This document shows positions 8,701-16,582 of a stretch of 64,000 bases of DNA, piece after piece. The stretch is from Sedimentitalea sp039941015. Lineage in GTDB: Bacteria > Pseudomonadota > Alphaproteobacteria > Rhodobacterales > Rhodobacteraceae. The notes below the pieces were generated by a model that had not been told where the DNA came from, did not search any database, and worked only from the letters and a program-made list of their open reading frames with translations. A program made the position numbers and the translations under genes. Every line of letters starts with the position of its first letter. The first letter of the stretch is position 1. Location: the NCBI RefSeq assembly GCF_039941015.1, contig NZ_JBDVFI010000067.1; one strand, given 5' to 3'.

Positions 8701-9464
8701 CGCAAAAAGCCATTGTCGGTGGACACAAGGTCTATCTGCGGACCGGCGAATACGAAGACGGAAATCTCGGCGAAATCTTTATCGATATGCATAAAGAAGG
8801 TGCCGGGTTCCGGGCGATGATGAACAACTTTGCCATCGCGGTTTCAGTTGGCCTGCAATACGGGGTGCCGCTGGAAGAATTCGTCGACGCCTTTACCTTC
8901 ACCAAATTCGAACCTGCCGGCATGGTGCAGGGCAATGACAGCATCAAGAACGCAACCTCGATTCTCGACTACGTGTTCCGCGAACTCGCCGTGTCTTACC
9001 TCGACCGGACCGATCTGGCGCATGTAAAACCAGAAGGGGCGACGTTCGATGATCTGGGGCGTGGCGAAGAAGAAGGTGTCTCCAACGTCAGCGAACTCAG
9101 CGAAACCGCGGCGAGCAAATCGCTGGAAGTGCTGAAGCAGATCAGCTCGACCGGCTATCTTCGCAAACGTCTGCCTCAGGAGCTCGTGGTTCTGCAGGGA
9201 GGCGCGAATATGGGCGCGACGGCGCTGGCGGTTTCGGCGGATGCGGCACAAACGCTGCAAACACTGGTGCCTGAAGTGTCGGCCGGAGTTGTGGCAACCA
9301 CAACTTCCGTTTCGACCGGCACCGTATCGCTGGATGCACGGACAAAGGCCAAGATGCAGGGCTACGAAGGCGAGGCCTGTGGCGAATGCGGCAACTATAC
9401 GCTGGTGCGCAACGGGACTTGCATGAAGTGCAACACCTGCGGTGGGACTTCGGGATGCAGCTAA
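5793..9464 (+). CDS. nrdJ: Adenosylcobalamin-dependent ribonucleotide reductase (class II)
   Basis: Reduces ribonucleotides to deoxyribonucleotides using adenosylcobalamin, independent of oxygen; 1223 residues. The thiyl-radical site is NPCSE with Cys469. The redox pair is Cys192 (in PHACFIQG) and Cys480 (in TACNLASMNL); the 11-residue gap between radical Cys and redox Cys equals that of characterised class II enzymes. DCDTTGIEPDFALVKFKK is the nucleotide/cofactor-side signature of the long NrdJ subtype, and the C-terminus carries a Cys cluster (CGECGNYTL... CMKCNTCGG) that probably shuttles reducing equivalents. The start at 5793 follows GAGG by eight bases. The neighbourhood has cobK at 21 kb, consistent with an own or salvaged corrinoid supply. 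The long leader and tail are described separately. Confidence 0.97.
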   Translation: MKIERKFTTAGQDAYAALDFISATSEIRNPDGTIVFRLDDVEVPSSWSQVASDVIAQKYFRKAGVPSRLKKVREKNVPEFLWRSVPDGDDVEMGGETSSKQVFDRLAGAWAYWGWKGGYFSSEDDARAYYDEMRFMLATQKAAPNSPQWFNTGLHWAYGIDGPAQGHHYVDHKTGKLTKSKSSYEHPQPHACFIQGVQDDLVNEGGIMDLWVREARLFKYGSGTGTNFSHLRGEGESLSGGGKSSGLMGFLKIGDRAAGAIKSGGTTRRAAKMVIVDADHPDIEDFINWKVLEEQKVASIVAGSKMHEKKLNGIFEAIRVWDGAEADAFDPTVNAALKEAVRDAKRNMIPETYIKRVLDYARQGHTSIEFPTYDTDWDSEAYNSVSGQNSNNSIRVTNAFLTAVEKDADWQLINRVDGSVGKTIRARDLWEQVGHAAWACADPGIQYHDTVNEWHTCPEDGEIRGSNPCSEYMFLDDTACNLASMNLLTFLKDGEFQAEDYMHASRLWTVTLEISVMMAQFPSKEIAQLSYDFRTLGLGYANIGGLLMNMGYSYDSDEGRALCGALTAIMTGVAYATSAEMAGELGPFAGYERNSDHMLRVIRNHRNAAYGATEGYEKLAVKPVPLDHGNCPDTRLVDLAKSAWDEALSLGQKHGYRNAQSTVIAPTGTIGLVMDCDTTGIEPDFALVKFKKLAGGGYFKIINQSVPAALEKLGYGSAQIEEIVSYAVGHGTIGNAPAINHTTLAGHGFGANELAKVDAALASAFDIRFVFNQWTLGEEFCQNVLGIPAAKLNDPSFDLLRHLGFSKKDVELANDHVCGTMTLEGAPFLREEHYGIFDCANPCGKKGKRYLSVNSHITMMAAAQSFISGAISKTINMPNDASIEDCQKAYELSWSLGVKANALYRDGSKLSQPLASALVEDDDDAADTLESGTPHEKATVIAEKIIEKVVVKEIIKSHREKMPQRRKGYTQKAIVGGHKVYLRTGEYEDGNLGEIFIDMHKEGAGFRAMMNNFAIAVSVGLQYGVPLEEFVDAFTFTKFEPAGMVQGNDSIKNATSILDYVFRELAVSYLDRTDLAHVKPEGATFDDLGRGEEEGVSNVSELSETAASKSLEVLKQISSTGYLRKRLPQELVVLQGGANMGATALAVSADAAQTLQTLVPEVSAGVVATTTSVSTGTVSLDARTKAKMQGYEGEACGECGNYTLVRNGTCMKCNTCGGTSGCS

Positions 9465-9769
9465 AGACAGTCGATATGAACGGCGTATCGGTAACTACCT
9501 TTCCTTGTGTAGTTGTGACCAACTCCGGACAGAAGATAGTAGCCGAGCCCGATGATTTCTATGGAAGAGGACGTTTCCTTGTAAATCTGGAGGAATTGGG
9601 TGCGACAGGTTTGACTGGCGACAATATCGAGGAAATCCAAACGATGGATGGCGAACCGATCGAGGTCCAGTGGAGCAAGTCTGGAAACGGAAGTTTGGTC
9701 AACCTGAGCTGGAACAGCTTCATGTTTCAAGTCGCAAAGTTGAGGCTTACGAGATCGCGTCAGAAATGA
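9455..9769 (+). CDS. Unknown small protein overlapping the nrdJ end
   Basis: A 104-residue frame from an ATG inside the last codons of nrdJ (another ATG at 9476 is equally possible, giving 97 residues). The sequence reads NGVSVTTFPCVVVTNSGQKI, then FYGRGRFLVNLEELG and a basic end RLTRSRQK. I recognise no family. It has the look of a compact beta-rich domain that starts with a short strand and contains a Gly-Arg-Gly turn. Third-position GC is visibly lower than in nrdJ, so it may be horizontally acquired or weakly constrained. A translational coupling with nrdJ is suggested by the overlap, but function is unknown and the reality of the gene is moderately uncertain. Confidence 0.5.
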   Translation: MQLKTVDMNGVSVTTFPCVVVTNSGQKIVAEPDDFYGRGRFLVNLEELGATGLTGDNIEEIQTMDGEPIEVQWSKSGNGSLVNLSWNSFMFQVAKLRLTRSRQK

Positions 9770-10237
9770 CGCGTAGGGGTCGCAGGGCTGCGAAACAGTG
9801 ACGGGACCTCGACGAAACACATGGGATGGGCCGATGGGCGGCCCGTCTGAAACGGCAAAGGGGTGAGACTCCGCAGAAACCTTCGGTTTCCGCTTTGTCT
9901 CTCTCTTAGGAAATCCGGCGGATTTCCAAGGGACAAGGGGCGGGTGCGCTCGCTCTTGGCGACGTTCAGGCCGCAGGCAAAAAAACACCGGGCGGTAAAC
10001 TAGATGAGCCTGAACGGCGAAACTCAACGGGGGTCAATTGGCCCCCGTTTTTTCCATTTCAAGAACAGTTTGTTTTTCGATTTGCCGAGGATTGCGGCAT
10101 TACCAGCGTGACTCAATCATGGGGAGACTTTAACGTATGATAGTTCGCGGAATTGGCTAAATCCGCGCAAACCAGTTACGCACGAGTGCTACCTTTTCCT
10201 CATCGAGCCAAAACAACTTATCGCAAGGAAAGCACTC
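9770..10237 (+). other. 468-base gene-free region with structured RNA-like segment
   Basis: Between the small ORF and the RTX gene. The first part (about 9780-10053) has several stem-loops: GCAGAAACC...GGTTTCCGC around 9870-9890, a perfect GGAAATCC-GGC-GGATTTCC hairpin at 9909-9927, and a strong terminator at 10027-10053. The second part (10054-10237) is A/T-rich and presumably holds the RTX promoter; AAGGAAA serves as its ribosome site. No coding region is supported on either strand. Confidence 0.55.
10027..10053 (+). terminator. Rho-independent terminator downstream of nrdJ
   Basis: ACGGGGG-TCAATTGG-CCCCCGT stem-loop followed directly by a run of six T on the plus strand. It terminates whatever reads through nrdJ and the small ORF, or a separate RNA from this region. 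Confidence 0.85.
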
Positions 10238-11182
10238 ATGCCCTTTACCATCGTCCTGCCCGAAGATACCCATTTCACGGTTGATGATACGCTTCAGATC
10301 GTTAATTTTATTGCCGAAGAGGCGGTGCTTGGCACCCGGTTCACATCCACGCAATTCACGGGCAGTGGGACATATCAAAGCGAAGTATCCACCTACACCG
10401 CCTATGGTAGCGGCTTTAGCTCCGCAGTCACTCCCGGCGGCTTGACCTATATTGCAACCGGAACGATCGACACTGTCGAATTCCAGACGGTCGTCGAGAC
10501 GATGACAATCACGAATGTCGATCTTGATATGGTAACATTCGCAGCGTTGCGCCTTGCTGACCTCTCAGGCGCCGACCCGTTTGCCATTGAAAACTACATC
10601 ATGGGCCGCGCATGGGACCTGACCCTAGGTGATCTGGATGATGTTTTCCCCGAAGGATCAACGATCGGTGATGGAGCTTTGCTCAATACCTTGGGCGATG
10701 ACAATTTTCTGGGGGGGCGGGGAAACGACGATCTGTTCACCGGTGATGGCAATGACAAGCTGTCTGGCAACCAGGGCAATGACACGCTCAGCGGCGGCGC
10801 GGGCAAGGACAACATCAAGGGCGGAGACGGCGATGACATCCTGATCGGGGGAATCGGCCGCGACCGGCTCTTTGGGCAGAACGACAATGATCGGTTGGAC
10901 AGCGGCAAAGGGGATGACGTCTTGCATGGCGGTGCGGGGGATGATGTTTTTGTGTTTGCCAACAAATACGGCAATGACGCCGTACGGGATTTCGATGCGA
11001 CCAACGACAATGAACAAATCGATCTGACGGCCGTGACCCGGATCAAGACCTTCAATGACCTGATGAACAACCACATCAGCCAGGACGGCGCCAATGTCGT
11101 GATCGATGATACGGACAAGACCATCATCACGCTTGAAAACGTCAACCTGGCGGATCTTGACGCGGCCGATTTCCTATTCTGA
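10238..11182 (+). CDS. RTX calcium-binding protein, probable type I secretion substrate
   Basis: A 314-residue acidic protein. Residues 1-150 form an N-terminal part without recognised domain (alternating beta-like segments, ITNVDLDMVTFAALRLADLSG). Residues about 152-240 carry the nonapeptide GGxGxDxUx calcium-binding repeats (LGDDNFLGGRGNDDLF, GGAGKDNIKGGDGDDILIGG, GGAGDDVFVF), followed by the usual NDAVRDFDATNDNEQIDLTAV and a C-terminal end LADLDAADFLF typical of uncleaved type I secretion signals. No secretion ABC transporter is encoded in the window. The role is probably extracellular (adhesion, surface layer or matrix). A decayed relative of the C-terminal repeat block lies at about 49.2 kb. 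Confidence 0.85.
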   Translation: MPFTIVLPEDTHFTVDDTLQIVNFIAEEAVLGTRFTSTQFTGSGTYQSEVSTYTAYGSGFSSAVTPGGLTYIATGTIDTVEFQTVVETMTITNVDLDMVTFAALRLADLSGADPFAIENYIMGRAWDLTLGDLDDVFPEGSTIGDGALLNTLGDDNFLGGRGNDDLFTGDGNDKLSGNQGNDTLSGGAGKDNIKGGDGDDILIGGIGRDRLFGQNDNDRLDSGKGDDVLHGGAGDDVFVFANKYGNDAVRDFDATNDNEQIDLTAVTRIKTFNDLMNNHISQDGANVVIDDTDKTIITLENVNLADLDAADFLF

Positions 11183-11518
11183 GGACGACGCCTCGCCAAT
11201 AGGCGCGAGCATCAGCGCTGCACTGACTCGTCGTATTGGACGTGGCCGGTTCCCGCTGATTGCGAAAATGGCTCTTTGCAAGCAATGGCTTGCCGGTTTT
11301 CGACCACTACATAGGTCGGGAACCGCCGAGCAAGGCTTGCCATGCGCGCGACTGCAACTTCTTGCCCATCCATAGCGGGCATTCCGGCAATCTCTGGCGT
11401 GCTTGGGGCGGACTTGGCGTTGTCGGGTGACAGCCGGTCGCTGCGGGTGTCTGTAGGGGCTGTCCACCACTCACGGACAGAACAAGAAACCCATACGACA
11501 CATGAGGAGTAACAGACT
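11183..11518. other. 336-base gene-free region
   Basis: Lies between the RTX gene and the EF-hand gene. I see no convincing gene: a minus-strand frame here runs antisense into the EF-hand gene and has no family features. The 3' end holds a good ribosome site (GAGGAGT) for the EF-hand gene. No clear terminator follows the RTX stop. Confidence 0.5.
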
Positions 11519-11755
11519 ATGAAACTCAAAGCACTTGCAGCCCTTGCCGTCAGCCTTCCCGCAATGGCCTTCGCGGCCACCGAAATCGACGCGAACGGCG
11601 ATGGCATGCTGACACTGGACGAGGTTCAGGCGGTATATCCGGAGATCACGGTCGAAAGCTTCTCCGCGATGGATCTGAATTCCGATGGCGCATTAGATGA
11701 TGCCGAGTCGGTGGCCGCACAGGACGCGGGCTTGATGCCCAAAACCCAAGGCTAA
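11519..11755 (+). CDS. Small exported EF-hand protein
   Basis: 78 residues with a Sec signal peptide (residues 1-20, cleavage around AMAFA-A) followed by two EF-hand calcium loops: DANGDGMLTLDE at 24-35 and DLNSDGALDDAE at 52-63. Both loops have acidic residues at positions 1, 3, 5 and 12 or close equivalents, so calcium binding is likely. Such tiny periplasmic EF-hand proteins are frequent in Rhodobacterales, with no established function. It is monocistronic: GAGGAG precedes the ATG, and a strong terminator follows at 11775-11804. Confidence 0.8.
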   Translation: MKLKALAALAVSLPAMAFAATEIDANGDGMLTLDEVQAVYPEITVESFSAMDLNSDGALDDAESVAAQDAGLMPKTQG

Positions 11756-11774
11756 GGTACCTCGAAAATTGCAA

Positions 11775-11804
11775 ACGCCCGGCCTGAAGTGCCGGGCGTT
11801 TTTT
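11775..11804 (+). terminator. Rho-independent terminator of the EF-hand gene
   Basis: ACGCCCGGC-CTGAAGT-GCCGGGCGT stem followed by TTTTT; nine perfect pairs, plus-strand orientation. It also separates the convergent MttB-family gene. Confidence 0.9.
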
Positions 11805-11821
11805 CTTTATGATGCAATTTA

Positions 11822-13372
11822 TTACGCGGATAAGTGAATGTTAAATCGCTCCCGAATTTTCGCGTCTTTCAACGGATCAAAACGCGCCGTAGCGCTTTGG
11901 GACAGAATCTCGTCCTTGCGCGCCGTTGCCCGTTTCAGCAGATCCGGTTTGCCACGTTCATCCCATTCCTTTGGGGACGTACGGTCGCCAAGCGCAGGAT
12001 AAACATGGTCTGTCTGCATCCGTCCGAGTGTCTCGTCGGTGCCGAGATAGTGGCCGGGGCCACCGATACAAACCGACCGGATCTGTTCCAGCGCCAGCGT
12101 GTCATCGTTTACTTCTATGCCGCGCACGCAACGCAGGGCCTGCCCGATGATATCATCCCCCAGGATCATTGATTCATGGCAGAAGCCGAGCAACGAGGCA
12201 TGCATCCCCGCCGCCTCGTAGACCATGTTCAAACCTGACAACCCCGCCATCACATTGGAGCACATCTGCTCCCATCCCGCCTGCATATCAGGGAGCTTTG
12301 AGTCACTGATCCCGGCCGCAGCACCGCCGGGAACGCCATAGAACTGGTGCATCTGGGCGCAGCCAGCGGTCAGCAGTGCCTGCTCGCCAGACCCGCCCGT
12401 CATCGCGCCGCTGCGCAGATCAAGGCCAAAAGGCCAGGTTCCGAAAATGGCCGGATGTCCGGGTTTGACAGCATTGACGTAGACCAGCCCGGCCAGACAT
12501 TCGGCGACCGCCTGCACGATGGCACCTGCGATGGTCGAGGGTGCGGTTGCGCCTGCCATGCCCGCCGACAGCAACAGAACCGGCATGCCGCCTTCAATAC
12601 ATCTTTCCATCGTCTCGCAGCTTTCGGTTGCGAATTTCATCGGTGGCACGACAAAGCAGTTGGAATTGCTGACAAATGGCCGTTCTCGCCACGTTTCCTC
12701 ACCACCCGCAATCATGTGCAGCAATTCTAGCCCCGGAGCGACATGTGTCGGGTCACTGAAGGACATGCCGACATGTTTGGTGGTGCCGGAGCAACAAGCG
12801 TAGATCGAGTTCAGATCCATCTCGAGGTTGTCGACGATGTCACGGCAGACCATAGGGCGCTGGAGAAAATGGATGTTGCCGAGTTGATCCGCGATGCGCG
12901 CAGCATCATGCAAATCCTGCACGGTGCTTTCGCGATAGTTCCGCCCATCAACATCGACCATGTGAACCGCCGCGCCCGCCGTGCCGAAATGCACGCGCGA
13001 ACCGGACAGGGTCAGGTCATGCGCAGGGCTGCGCCCCATCAGGGTCACCGACCGGTTTGCCTTATCAATGGTGTCTTCGACCAGCGCGCGGGGAAACCGG
13101 ATTCGGCCGTCGTCACCGAGGATCGCACCGGCACCGGTCAGATACCGGACCCCGCTTTCGGGGGCATCGGCCAGACCGATCTGCTCCAGAGCATCAAGCG
13201 CTGTTTCGTGTATGCGCTGCATATCTGCGTCGCTAAGCGGTTTGTAGGTACCACCGGGCATTCCTGCACGGATCGGTCTGAGATGATCGGCAAGCGGAGC
13301 GTTGCGCGAGGCACGACGCGCGGCACGTCCGCCGCTGCGACAGGGAGCAGAAGAGGTAGAATTATCTTTCAT
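11822..13372 (-). CDS. MttB-superfamily corrinoid methyltransferase (non-pyrrolysine)
   Basis: A 516-residue member of the trimethylamine methyltransferase (MttB) family, which moves a methyl group from a quaternary or tertiary amine or related compound to the cobalt of a corrinoid protein. Hallmarks are MQRIHETALDALEQIGL near the N-terminus, VHFGTAGAAVHMVD, and the TIM-barrel core ATAPSTIAGAIVQAVAECLAG. The frame is uninterrupted, so there is no in-frame amber codon and the enzyme is of the non-pyrrolysine type, whose characterised members use glycine betaine or similar methyl donors. I took the ATG at 13372; one at 13384 is possible and upstream ribosome sites are weak. No corrinoid protein gene adjoins it; a likely reductive activator is encoded at 33.8-35.9 kb. 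Confidence 0.85.
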   Translation of the reverse strand: MKDNSTSSAPCRSGGRAARRASRNAPLADHLRPIRAGMPGGTYKPLSDADMQRIHETALDALEQIGLADAPESGVRYLTGAGAILGDDGRIRFPRALVEDTIDKANRSVTLMGRSPAHDLTLSGSRVHFGTAGAAVHMVDVDGRNYRESTVQDLHDAARIADQLGNIHFLQRPMVCRDIVDNLEMDLNSIYACCSGTTKHVGMSFSDPTHVAPGLELLHMIAGGEETWRERPFVSNSNCFVVPPMKFATESCETMERCIEGGMPVLLLSAGMAGATAPSTIAGAIVQAVAECLAGLVYVNAVKPGHPAIFGTWPFGLDLRSGAMTGGSGEQALLTAGCAQMHQFYGVPGGAAAGISDSKLPDMQAGWEQMCSNVMAGLSGLNMVYEAAGMHASLLGFCHESMILGDDIIGQALRCVRGIEVNDDTLALEQIRSVCIGGPGHYLGTDETLGRMQTDHVYPALGDRTSPKEWDERGKPDLLKRATARKDEILSQSATARFDPLKDAKIRERFNIHLSA

Positions 13373-13629
13373 GGGGACACTCATGTTGCGAGAGGAAGAG
13401 GGCGCTTCAGACGCCGTACGGTCTCCCGCGTGCCGCACGACCGCGATCCGCACCGATGGTGCGGGAGATCAGCCTGATTTTGCTCTCTTCAGCCTGCATC
13501 GCGTCTCCTCTTGGCTATCGAGTGTGACGCTGTCTGGCGACGAATCTGTCCTGTTTGCGACGCAGGTGACGCATTTTCCCGGGGCAGGGCGCAGATCCCG
13601 GTGAATTCGCAGAGGGTTTGCGGCGCAGA

Positions 13630-14811
13630 TTACGCGGTCTGACTGGCCCGTGTTTCAGCGAATTCACAAAGGGTCGCGAGCGAAGTGGCAAAGGCGCGAT
13701 CCTCGATGGTCATCGCCACGCGGACATGGCCCGCCGCCGCCGCGCCAAAGCTTTCACCCGGCATGACCGCAATGTGATGCGCATCCAGCAGGGCTTCGGC
13801 AAAGGCTTCTCCAGTCATTCCGGTAGCGCGAACATCAAGCATCAGATACATCGCCCCCTGCGCAGGAATCAGGCCAACAGAGTTTTGCCTGGCAAGAATA
13901 TCCTGCGCGATAGCCCGTCGCCTGCGGAATGGCGTGGCCACTTCTCTTTCCAGTGCGTCGCCTTGTGTAAGCGCAAAAACGGATGCGTCCTGAATGTATC
14001 CCGGCACGCCATAAGTGGTGTGGATCGCAAGGGTGATGAGATGGTCAATGGCGCTTTCCGGGCCAACGATCCAGCCACAGCGCGATCCGGTCATGGCAAA
14101 GGATTTTGACATGGATCCGACAACCAGCGTCCGGTCAGCCATATCTGGCAGGGCGCGCGGGGACAGGTGGCTGCCTTCCCAAACCTGCGTGTCATAAACC
14201 TCGTCCGAAATCAGCCACATGTCGTGGCGTTGGCAGACCTCTGCAATCCGGCTGAGCGTGTCCTCGCCATAGATTACGCCGGTCGGGTTGTTGGGCGAGT
14301 TAATGAGCAGCGACGCCGCCCCGACAGCAGCGGCATCAATATCCTCGGCGCGGGGTTGAAACGCGTTTTCGGCACGTGCAGCAACGGGACGCGGCACGGC
14401 CCCGACGCCGCGAATGGTGCCGGGGTAGGTGGCGTAATACGGGTCAATATACAGCGCCACATCACCATCGTCACAAACCGCCGTATGGCTGGCGAACAGC
14501 GCCGCTTGCCCACCCGGCGTGATCATCACGTTGGCGGCGGTGGTCGCGACCCCGGTCTGTGCCTGTATCCGTGCGGCAACCGTTTCGCGCAGCTCGTCCG
14601 TACCAGGAACCGCAGCATAGCCGGTATGCCCGCCAAGGGCGGCCTTGTGCATGGCCTCAAGAATGCTGGGATGGGTCGGGATGTCATGCTCGCCAATCGT
14701 CAGTTCCGTCACCGATGTGCCATTGGCGATCATCGCCCGTGCCCGATTGAACAGATCCCAGCCGTCGGATCCGCCGCCAGTGATGTTTGTGATACGTTGG
14801 GACAGGTGCAT
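13630..14811 (-). CDS. Pyridoxal-phosphate aminotransferase (aspartate-aminotransferase-like)
   Basis: A complete 393-residue fold-type I aminotransferase. Seen are the glycine-rich PLP phosphate loop region MITPGGQAALFASH, the substrate-carboxylate motif NSPNNPTG, the aspartate motif WLISDEVYDTQVW, the lysine site GSMSKSFAMTGSRCGW, and a conserved C-terminal arginine region. It acts on an amino acid/2-oxo acid pair that sequence alone does not define. GGAG seven bases before the ATG supports the start. It stands divergent from cysS and next to the MttB-family gene, which shares orientation but is 257 bases away, so a link between them is only suggestive. Confidence 0.9.
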   Translation of the reverse strand: MHLSQRITNITGGGSDGWDLFNRARAMIANGTSVTELTIGEHDIPTHPSILEAMHKAALGGHTGYAAVPGTDELRETVAARIQAQTGVATTAANVMITPGGQAALFASHTAVCDDGDVALYIDPYYATYPGTIRGVGAVPRPVAARAENAFQPRAEDIDAAAVGAASLLINSPNNPTGVIYGEDTLSRIAEVCQRHDMWLISDEVYDTQVWEGSHLSPRALPDMADRTLVVGSMSKSFAMTGSRCGWIVGPESAIDHLITLAIHTTYGVPGYIQDASVFALTQGDALEREVATPFRRRRAIAQDILARQNSVGLIPAQGAMYLMLDVRATGMTGEAFAEALLDAHHIAVMPGESFGAAAAGHVRVAMTIEDRAFATSLATLCEFAETRASQTA

Positions 14812-15069
14812 GTCGATCTCCGTCGCTGAATTTGCGCGAGAGGGTCAGAGTCGCCCGGTTTTGTCAATGCGATGCGTGTGCTCGCGCGATTGCCATTGCG
14901 ATAAAGGAGCTTGGCCAAGGCATGGCTCCTGTGCTAAGGTCATCGCATGAACCGCATCTGCACCATTATTTGCTGCATTCCCTGCTGATCTTTCAAGCGG
15001 GCCGGTTTCTGTCATTTTCTTCTACTGACCAAGTTGCTAAGCCCGCGCTGCCTGCGTGAGGATTTTGCC

Positions 15070-16455
15070 ATGACGATCAAGCTGCACAACACCAAGACCC
15101 GTAAGAAAGAGGTGTTTGCCCCCATCGACCCCGACAACGTGCGGATGTATGTCTGCGGACCCACGGTTTATGACCGGGCGCATCTGGGCAACGCGCGCCC
15201 GGTTGTGGTGTTCGACGTGCTGTACCGTCTCTTGCGGTACACCTATGGCGCGGATCACGTGACCTATGTGCGCAACTTCACCGACGTGGATGACAAGATC
15301 AACGCCCGTGCCGCCGAAAGTGGCCGGTCGATTGGCGAGATCACGGCGGAAACCACGCAGTGGTTTCTGGATGACATGGCGGCACTTGGCGCGCTTGAAC
15401 CCAACCACATGCCGCGCGCAACGCAGTTCATTCCGCAGATGGTGACGATGATCGAAGACTTGATCGCCAAGGGACATGCTTATGAGGCTGAGGGCCATGT
15501 GCTGTTTGCCGTGGACAGCTGGCGCGAACACTATGGCAATCTGTCGGGCCGTTCGGTTGACGACATGATCGCCGGCGCGCGAGTCGAAGTCGCACCCTAC
15601 AAGAAAAACCCGATGGATTTCGTGCTTTGGAAGCCGTCGTCGCCGGATTTGCCCGGTTGGGAATCGCCGTGGGGCCGGGGCCGTCCTGGCTGGCACATTG
15701 AATGCTCCGCCATGGCATACGAATTGCTGGGCGAGAGTTTTGATATCCACGGCGGCGGCAACGACCTGATGTTCCCGCACCATGAAAACGAGATCGCCCA
15801 AAGTTGCTGCGCCCACCCAGAAGGCGAATTCGCTAAGGTCTGGATGCACAACGAGATGTTGCAGGTCGAAGGCAAGAAGATGTCCAAATCGCTGGGCAAC
15901 TTCTTTACCGTGCGGGATTTGATTGATGGGAACTGGAGCGGGGGGTGGAAAGTACCCGGAGAGGTAATCCGCTTTGTTTTTCTCGGCACTCACTACCGAA
16001 AGCCGATGGATTGGACTGAAACTACCGCTAAGAGCGCGATGGAAGAACTAGCGCGTTGGTATAGGTTTCCCGACTTCATGAAGGGCAATAGCAGTGAACC
16101 CGTGAAAGATATTTCGGCTGCTTTGAGCGACGACCTGAACACTCCCGAAGTGCTCAAAATTCTTCGAGATTTAGCGAAGCTGCACGCGTACGAGGAACTG
16201 TCTGCTTCGTTGCGATTCTTGGGATTCACAGGAAAATGGTTCTTCGATCTGATCCCATCAGAGGAGGTGTCACGCCGTATTCAATCATTGGTTTCCGAAT
16301 TGGACAGATTCCGTGAAGAAAAGAACTATGCTGCAGCAGATGAATTGCGAGCTCAGCTGACGGCGGCAGGTGTGCAAGTACGTAGTTCAAAAGGTATCTC
16401 GGAGTTTTCGGTAACATCTGATTTTGCGCCCTCCAAATTGGAGGAACTACAATGA
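15070..16455 (+). CDS. cysS: Cysteinyl-tRNA synthetase
   Basis: Charges tRNA-Cys in the cytoplasm; 461 residues, normal length. Class I signatures are HLGN (38-41, the HIGH motif) and KMSKS (270-274). The zinc site includes Cys in YVCGP and in WHIECSAMA together with His/Glu of FPHHENE. The start at 15070 has GAGG eleven bases upstream. From about residue 285 the protein carries a short insertion-like segment (DGNWSGGWKVPGEV) and the nucleotide sequence becomes distinctly A/T-richer through the end, with many ATT/TTA/AAA codons, unlike the first 280 codons. That suggests the 3' third was replaced by recombination; the frame is intact and a helical C-terminal domain is still coded. Confidence 0.94.
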   Translation: MTIKLHNTKTRKKEVFAPIDPDNVRMYVCGPTVYDRAHLGNARPVVVFDVLYRLLRYTYGADHVTYVRNFTDVDDKINARAAESGRSIGEITAETTQWFLDDMAALGALEPNHMPRATQFIPQMVTMIEDLIAKGHAYEAEGHVLFAVDSWREHYGNLSGRSVDDMIAGARVEVAPYKKNPMDFVLWKPSSPDLPGWESPWGRGRPGWHIECSAMAYELLGESFDIHGGGNDLMFPHHENEIAQSCCAHPEGEFAKVWMHNEMLQVEGKKMSKSLGNFFTVRDLIDGNWSGGWKVPGEVIRFVFLGTHYRKPMDWTETTAKSAMEELARWYRFPDFMKGNSSEPVKDISAALSDDLNTPEVLKILRDLAKLHAYEELSASLRFLGFTGKWFFDLIPSEEVSRRIQSLVSELDRFREEKNYAAADELRAQLTAAGVQVRSSKGISEFSVTSDFAPSKLEELQ

Positions 16456-16481
16456 ATTCCTTTCCATCCCAGACTAAGGCT

Positions 16482-16554
16482 AGCGCCCGTCCTTGGGTGG
16501 GTGCAAAGCGCTCTCCCGGGGGGAGGGACGGGCGCTGGCCGGGCCGCTGGCCCG
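16482..16554 (+). repeat. GC-rich hairpin array between cysS and cimA
   Basis: A perfect 11-base stem AGCGCCCGTCC (16482-16492) / GGACGGGCGCT (16526-16536) encloses a smaller CTCCC-GGG-GGGAG hairpin. It is followed by CGGGCC-GCT-GGCCCG (16540-16554). No T-run follows, so it is not a classic terminator. It could be a REP-like element, an attenuator-type structure ahead of cimA, or a recombination scar. Confidence 0.55.
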
Positions 16555-16582
16555 TCCGGGTCGTTTGTCGCGAGCGAGTCTT

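Noticed and set aside
9780..10053. tmRNA, 6S or RNase P RNA downstream of nrdJ
   Set aside because: No T-loop (GTTCGAATC), no tag reading frame, and no RNase P core sequence can be recognised on either strand.
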